A stretch of DNA of 64,000 nucleotides from Anseranas semipalmata. Lineage: Eukaryota > Chordata > Aves > Anseriformes > Anseranatidae. How positions within the stretch are numbered: the first letter of the stretch is position 1; the number at the start of each line of letters is the position of its first letter. The stretch covers positions 18,764-82,763 of the forward strand of contig VXAA01005626.1 of assembly GCA_013399115.1 (NCBI GenBank), read 5' to 3'. Of the stretch, positions 59,301 through 64,000 are shown in pieces. The notes under the pieces were generated by a model. It was not told the DNA's origin. It searched no databases and saw nothing but the letters and a program-made list of their open reading frames with translations. Position numbers and translations under genes: made by a program.

Positions 59301-62013
59301 AACTACTTCCCTGCACTGCCATGCCCAGCTCACAAAATGCTGTTGGGGCTTGTTTGCTGTTTTTGTCCCTTGATGTCTTGTTCAAGAGAGCCAAGGTACC
59401 TCCTCTTCTCCTGATGCAATGATGACAGAGATAAACTCCATAAGTGTAGACTGCACAAGTCCGTAAATGACGGTCTCCAAAATAAAATTTCCTGTACGTA
59501 TCCTTAAATCTCCATAGCTAGACAGCAATGGTTGAATAAATGCCAACATTTTCCTTTGGTTTTGTTTGGTTTTCTACACTAAATCATACGACTTCCCGAA
59601 CTCTTAACGTAGGTCTCCTAGCGGGAAATTACATAGCAATGAAATCTGTTCATTTGATTGTCTTTTGCAAGAATGTAATTCTGCTACAAAATTCTAAGTT
59701 TTCACAGTGTTTTCAATAGTCAATATACAGGTTTGCCATGTAAAGTAAAATAGAGATTAAATACTCTTTTTACACTACTTTAAAATAATAAAGAGCAATC
59801 AAGCTCAACTTCAAACACAGTATCAAATGTCTAACAAGAACAACTGCCATTATAGTTAGGCCACACAGTGTTATATGAGGAGGAGCTCAGAGAATTAATA
59901 AAGATTGCCCACTTTCCTCTAAGCCTAGGAAAACTTCCAATGTTAGTTTTAACTGTATGTGAGAACTGGGCGTACCTGAAAAAGCTTGTTTCCCAATTAA
60001 TTCACATAAAGCAAGTCCTTTTTGAAAAATAATAGAAGAGGATTAAATATTAGTGTAGAATGAGAAGGCAGTTCAATTGGTTTGTATTGGCTTATTACTG
60101 TTTAAATATATCAAACTGCAGCAATTCATATACCTCAAGATCTGCCCCCAGCAGAGAGAGCATAGACTTCTTTTAAAAGTGTAATCAGAAAGTGTATCTA
60201 AATTGCAGTAGTTTCTAGGACTTTCACCTAAAACAGCAAAGCAATGTAATTAGCACCAGTGTTCGGTGAAGTGTTCGGCAGTTGGTGAAAAAAATGTAAA
60301 TCTAAGTAAGACTTAGGAATGCTGTACTTTGTCAGCCATATTCCAGTTGTGCCGATGATTACCTATCAGTGTGGGCAGGCAAGTTTTCGTTCTGTACTTT
60401 TCAAGGCAGATGCACAACTACTCTATGTCAAAATAATTCAATGAAAGGCTGACCTGAAAGTTATCTTTGGACACATTAAATATGGGAAAAATGACTACGT
60501 TACGTTCCAACTGCAGTGCACTGAATTGCAGAGAGACTCTAACCGCCATTCCCCAGCCCAACTTTTTCATAAAAATAATGGTTTTGAGAGTATTCAAAAG
60601 ACTAGAAAGAAAATGGAATTGAGAGGCATGAGTTACATGCCTCCTACAGAACTCCTCCAAAAAGGGATACCTTGCCTTGTGAAAACCATGTGCTTTGGAT
60701 GGTTTGATTTTTGTTTTTTTCTTTTACTTTGTCTCTTCTTTTTAGGTGAACTTTTAACCAACCAGTTATATAAACAGACAAGAACAGAGGCTTCGTGAAA
60801 AATGTAATTGTCTCAGCATTCATTTTCTTTCTGGGTGCACAACTCTCCCTGCATGCATAGGTCCAAAAACAAATTTTCAAGGAAGAGGTAATAGCCAAAT
60901 TTGGCCTCCAAGTTTCCTTTTTCTTTGTGAAATTAGCCAATTATGAAATACTACACCTAAGGCATGACCTAGGGTCCAAATGTCTGTTATCTCCCCAGCA
61001 CCCATATTCAGCCAGTGCTATTTTGTATAAACTGCTAGTCTGATGTATTTTCCCTCTGTTTGGTGGATTCTTATCAGAGTCCATAAGCATACGAGCTCTC
61101 ACATTTCAACTAGTTTGAAACAAGCCATAACTACTTAAGCAGAAGACTCATTCTCATGAGTATTACTACATAAGGTAACCTGGAACAAAACATATAGCAC
61201 CAGACTCTTCTGCCAAGCTATACCAATTTCATTCATTAAGAAGGGTGTTTACCCCACTTAATGTTAGGAGCCTTCAAATAAGGAACTAGGAGCTTCCAAA
61301 ATAAGGAATTCTTACCAAAGGACATTGTGAATGCTAAAAATTTAAATGGGGAGACTACACAAATTCACCAAAGAGGAATCCACCAAGGTAAATAAATCAC
61401 ATCTAAATCAGAAATCACAAGTGGTTCAGTCAGCCTCTGTACTAGAAATACATCTGTGAGAGTGTCAGGGCAAGAGTGTATGCTGTTTCCCCTTGTTCTC
61501 ACTCTCTTCTAGTTATCTATTTATGGCACTTTAGGACACAGGAACCTGTGTCACACAGACATAATAAAGATACTTTTATGTCTGACCTTGTCACCACAGG
61601 ACAGAATATACTCACGAGAGAAAAAATGGGGCATGATTCACCTTACCACCACTTTCAAAGGACATGAGCTGTGCCTGTTTGTTTCCACTGACTACAAAGG
61701 GAGCCCAGTGTGACTGGCTCAGATACAGATCTCTGCATATATTCAAAAGAAACTCACTCTGACAACATTCATTATAGGGAACAATAAACAGAGCTTAGAA
61801 ACAGATTTCAGACACTGCCTTCAGTTTTCCTTTTTTCCAAGCAACTGAAAAAGATAACTTCTCTGCAGTGCTAGAGCACAGCAATGCCTGCAATCATTCA
61901 ACCTAAACAGCTTTCACAATCCAATTCAAGTTGTTGCACATCTTTCTTGGCAGTAGGTCCACCTTGAAGGGGAACCCTTGCTACCTTCCTCTAGGGTGAT
62001 GCTTTACCCCAGT
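53378..62013 (-). other. Upstream SLAIN1 intronic sequence, no further exon recognised
   Basis: Exon A begins in mid-codon, so this stretch must include at least part of another intron. I looked for the expected upstream SLAIN peptide blocks on the minus strand and found none. An A/T-only low-complexity stretch lies near 57325-57390. No CpG-rich first exon or promoter is visible, so exon 1 probably lies beyond position 64000. Confidence 0.55.
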
Positions 62014-62458
62014 CATAGAATCATAGAATATCCTGAGTTGGAAGGGACTCACAAGGATCATCGAGTCCAACTCCTGGCTCCACACAGGTCTACCCAAAAA
62101 TCAGAATTCAGACCATGTGTCTGAGAGCATAGTCCAAACGCTTCTTAAACTCCGACAGGCTTAGTGCTGTGACTATGTCCCTGGTGAGCCTGTTCCAGTG
62201 CGCGACCGCCCTCTCAGTGAAGAACCTTTTCCTGACATCCAGCCTGAACCTCCCCTGTCGCAGCTTGACTCCATTCCCTTGGGTCCTATCGCTGTCACCA
62301 GAGAGCAGAGATCAGCGCCTGCCCCTCCGCTCCCCTGGTGAGGATGCTGCAGGCCGCCATGAGGCCTCCCCTCAGCCTTTTTGTAGCCCTTCTCTGGACA
62401 CTCTCCAATAGTTTCACATCCTTTTTGTACTGTGGTGCCCAGAACTGCACACAGTACT
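62014..62458 (-). mobile_element. CR1 LINE 3' end, left of assembly gap
   Basis: Two ATTCTATG repeats (plus-strand catagaatcatagaat, 62014-62029) mark the CR1 3' terminus, followed by gagttggaagggactc. The sequence belongs to a different CR1 subfamily from the two copies to the left (gagtccaactcctggctcc instead of gttccaaacccc). It runs to the N gap in the ORF2 tail / 3' UTR region. Compared with the CR1 sequence I remember, an internal piece of roughly 90 bp is missing between ctcagcct and tttgtagccc near 62380. Confidence 0.92.
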
Positions 62459-63263
62459 NNNNNNNNNNNNNNNNNNNNNNNNNNNNNNNNNNNNNNNNNN
62501 NNNNNNNNNNNNNNNNNNNNNNNNNNNNNNNNNNNNNNNNNNNNNNNNNNNNNNNNNNNNNNNNNNNNNNNNNNNNNNNNNNNNNNNNNNNNNNNNNNNN
62601 NNNNNNNNNNNNNNNNNNNNNNNNNNNNNNNNNNNNNNNNNNNNNNNNNNNNNNNNNNNNNNNNNNNNNNNNNNNNNNNNNNNNNNNNNNNNNNNNNNNN
62701 NNNNNNNNNNNNNNNNNNNNNNNNNNNNNNNNNNNNNNNNNNNNNNNNNNNNNNNNNNNNNNNNNNNNNNNNNNNNNNNNNNNNNNNNNNNNNNNNNNNN
62801 NNNNNNNNNNNNNNNNNNNNNNNNNNNNNNNNNNNNNNNNNNNNNNNNNNNNNNNNNNNNNNNNNNNNNNNNNNNNNNNNNNNNNNNNNNNNNNNNNNNN
62901 NNNNNNNNNNNNNNNNNNNNNNNNNNNNNNNNNNNNNNNNNNNNNNNNNNNNNNNNNNNNNNNNNNNNNNNNNNNNNNNNNNNNNNNNNNNNNNNNNNNN
63001 NNNNNNNNNNNNNNNNNNNNNNNNNNNNNNNNNNNNNNNNNNNNNNNNNNNNNNNNNNNNNNNNNNNNNNNNNNNNNNNNNNNNNNNNNNNNNNNNNNNN
63101 NNNNNNNNNNNNNNNNNNNNNNNNNNNNNNNNNNNNNNNNNNNNNNNNNNNNNNNNNNNNNNNNNNNNNNNNNNNNNNNNNNNNNNNNNNNNNNNNNNNN
63201 NNNNNNNNNNNNNNNNNNNNNNNNNNNNNNNNNNNNNNNNNNNNNNNNNNNNNNNNNNNNNNN
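62459..63263. other. Assembly gap (805 N)
   Basis: An unsequenced run of N. Both sides are CR1 in the same orientation, so the gap probably lies inside one CR1 element. Open frames spanning it are artefacts. Confidence 0.99.
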
Positions 63264-63690
63264 GGTAGTAGTCAGAGGGCCGTACCAGGCGAGTGACTTT
63301 TCTAGCTATGTCTCTTACCCGAGCCCCGGGGAGGCAGCAGACTTCCCTGTGGGTTGGGTCCGGATGGCAAATCGGGCCCTCTGTCCCTTTCAGAAGGGAG
63401 TCCCCTATGACAATAACCCTCCTTTCTTTCTTTCTTGATGGAAGACATAGTGATGCGGGGGGTAGGATGCCTTGCCTTAGACACCCCTTCCAGCCAGGAC
63501 GGGCTTTTGTCTACATCGTCGTTTGCTTGACTGTCAAGTCCCAGAGCCTCATACCTGTTGCGTAAGGGTTAGGGTACCCGGGAAGGTAAGGTAGGCAGGG
63601 AGGGGGCTCGCCTACTACCCCAAGCAGAAACTTACTTCCATTCCCCCCCATGTCCTAGGTACCCTCCTACTGCCTGGTGGGGTGGGGGAA
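63264..63690 (-). mobile_element. CR1 LINE 5' part with ORF1 esterase (GDSL-type) fragment
   Basis: Minus-strand reading gives RNRYEALGLDSQANDDVD, PSWLEGVSKARHPTP and ITMSSIKKER. After a one-base frame change it gives VIVIGDSLLKGTEGP, then PDPTHREVCCLPGARVRD and RLVRPSDYY up to the gap. The GDS block is the nucleophile motif of the SGNH/GDSL esterase domain known in CR1-family ORF1. Apart from the single frameshift near 63416-63425, the reading is well preserved. The 5' limit is approximate: the G-rich 5' UTR-like sequence (ggtacctaggacatggggg on minus, near 63645-63665) fades near 63690. Confidence 0.85.
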
Positions 63691-64000
63691 CCTTTGTCTC
63701 TTGTGTAGCGTCCTCCCCTTGCCATCCTCTCAGCTGTACTGGTACACTTTACCAGCAATTCAAACTGTTCTTGCAAGACTTCATGCTAAATCAGACCAAT
63801 TAATTGATCTGTACTAAAAAGAACTTTCTGTAATTATTATTCTTTTTAAATAAAGAAGAGTTCTTCATTCCCATTTACCAGGAAGATGCTGGGAAGTTGT
63901 ACCGGGGCATTTAAGAGAGAGATGGAGAAGCAGAAAACAGCAGCAGGAAGGTGGGGCTGGTGAAGTCAACATTGCCACCAAGAGAAATGATTGTCAGAGA
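63691..64000. other. Unique sequence at window end
   Basis: No gene or repeat recognised. It may be SLAIN1 intron. Confidence 0.6.

Noticed and set aside
62338..63438. Long open frames of 278 and 366 codons on the plus strand
   Set aside because: They are mostly unknown residues from the N gap, and the readable ends are the reverse strand of CR1.

Overview
This is vertebrate nuclear DNA, almost certainly from a bird. It is AT-rich and gene-poor. It has a multi-exon gene with GT-AG introns of 2 to 10 kb, three fragments of the CR1 LINE (the main avian retrotransposon, recognised by its 3' ATTCTATG-type repeats, reverse-transcriptase and ORF1 peptides), and two solo LTRs of an endogenous retrovirus family that I recognise from birds. 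I see no bacterial-style operons, CRISPR arrays or prokaryotic systems. Most short open frames here are chance frames.

The only protein-coding gene I can support is on the minus strand. It comprises the last six exons of a SLAIN-family microtubule plus-end protein, best matched to SLAIN1, running from 53377 down to a stop codon at 32597-32599. All six exons join in frame at consensus splice sites and encode about 385 residues, ending in the family's characteristic ...DGCY C-terminus. The 5' exons (N-terminal coiled-coil region and promoter) lie to the right, outside the window or unrecognised. A 3' UTR with a good polyadenylation signal at 31595-31600 (minus strand) probably closes the gene.

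Layout. 1-31 kb: intergenic DNA downstream of the gene, holding simple repeats, a 50-55 bp degenerate tandem repeat (750-922), a CR1 copy with a dead reverse transcriptase (2721-4160), a decayed Ty3/Gypsy-like integrase fossil (4947-5440), solo LTR A on plus (7754-8392), solo LTR B on minus (27444-28019), and a short CR1 (30304-30894). 31.6-53.4 kb: SLAIN1 exons and introns. 53.4-62 kb: intron or upstream sequence of SLAIN1 with nothing recognised. 62.0-63.7 kb: a long CR1 in minus orientation interrupted by an 805-base run of N. Its 3' end lies left of the gap and its ORF1 esterase lies right of it. 63.7-64 kb: unique sequence.

In mammals EDNRB lies convergently downstream of SLAIN1. No EDNRB exon was recognised in the 31 kb available, so this part looks like the interior of that intergenic interval. 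The most unusual items are the Gypsy integrase fossil, the CR1 straddling the gap with an intact esterase motif, a near-identical 50-nt block shared by two otherwise diverged CR1 copies, and canonical SxIP-type motifs in the SLAIN1 C-terminus.
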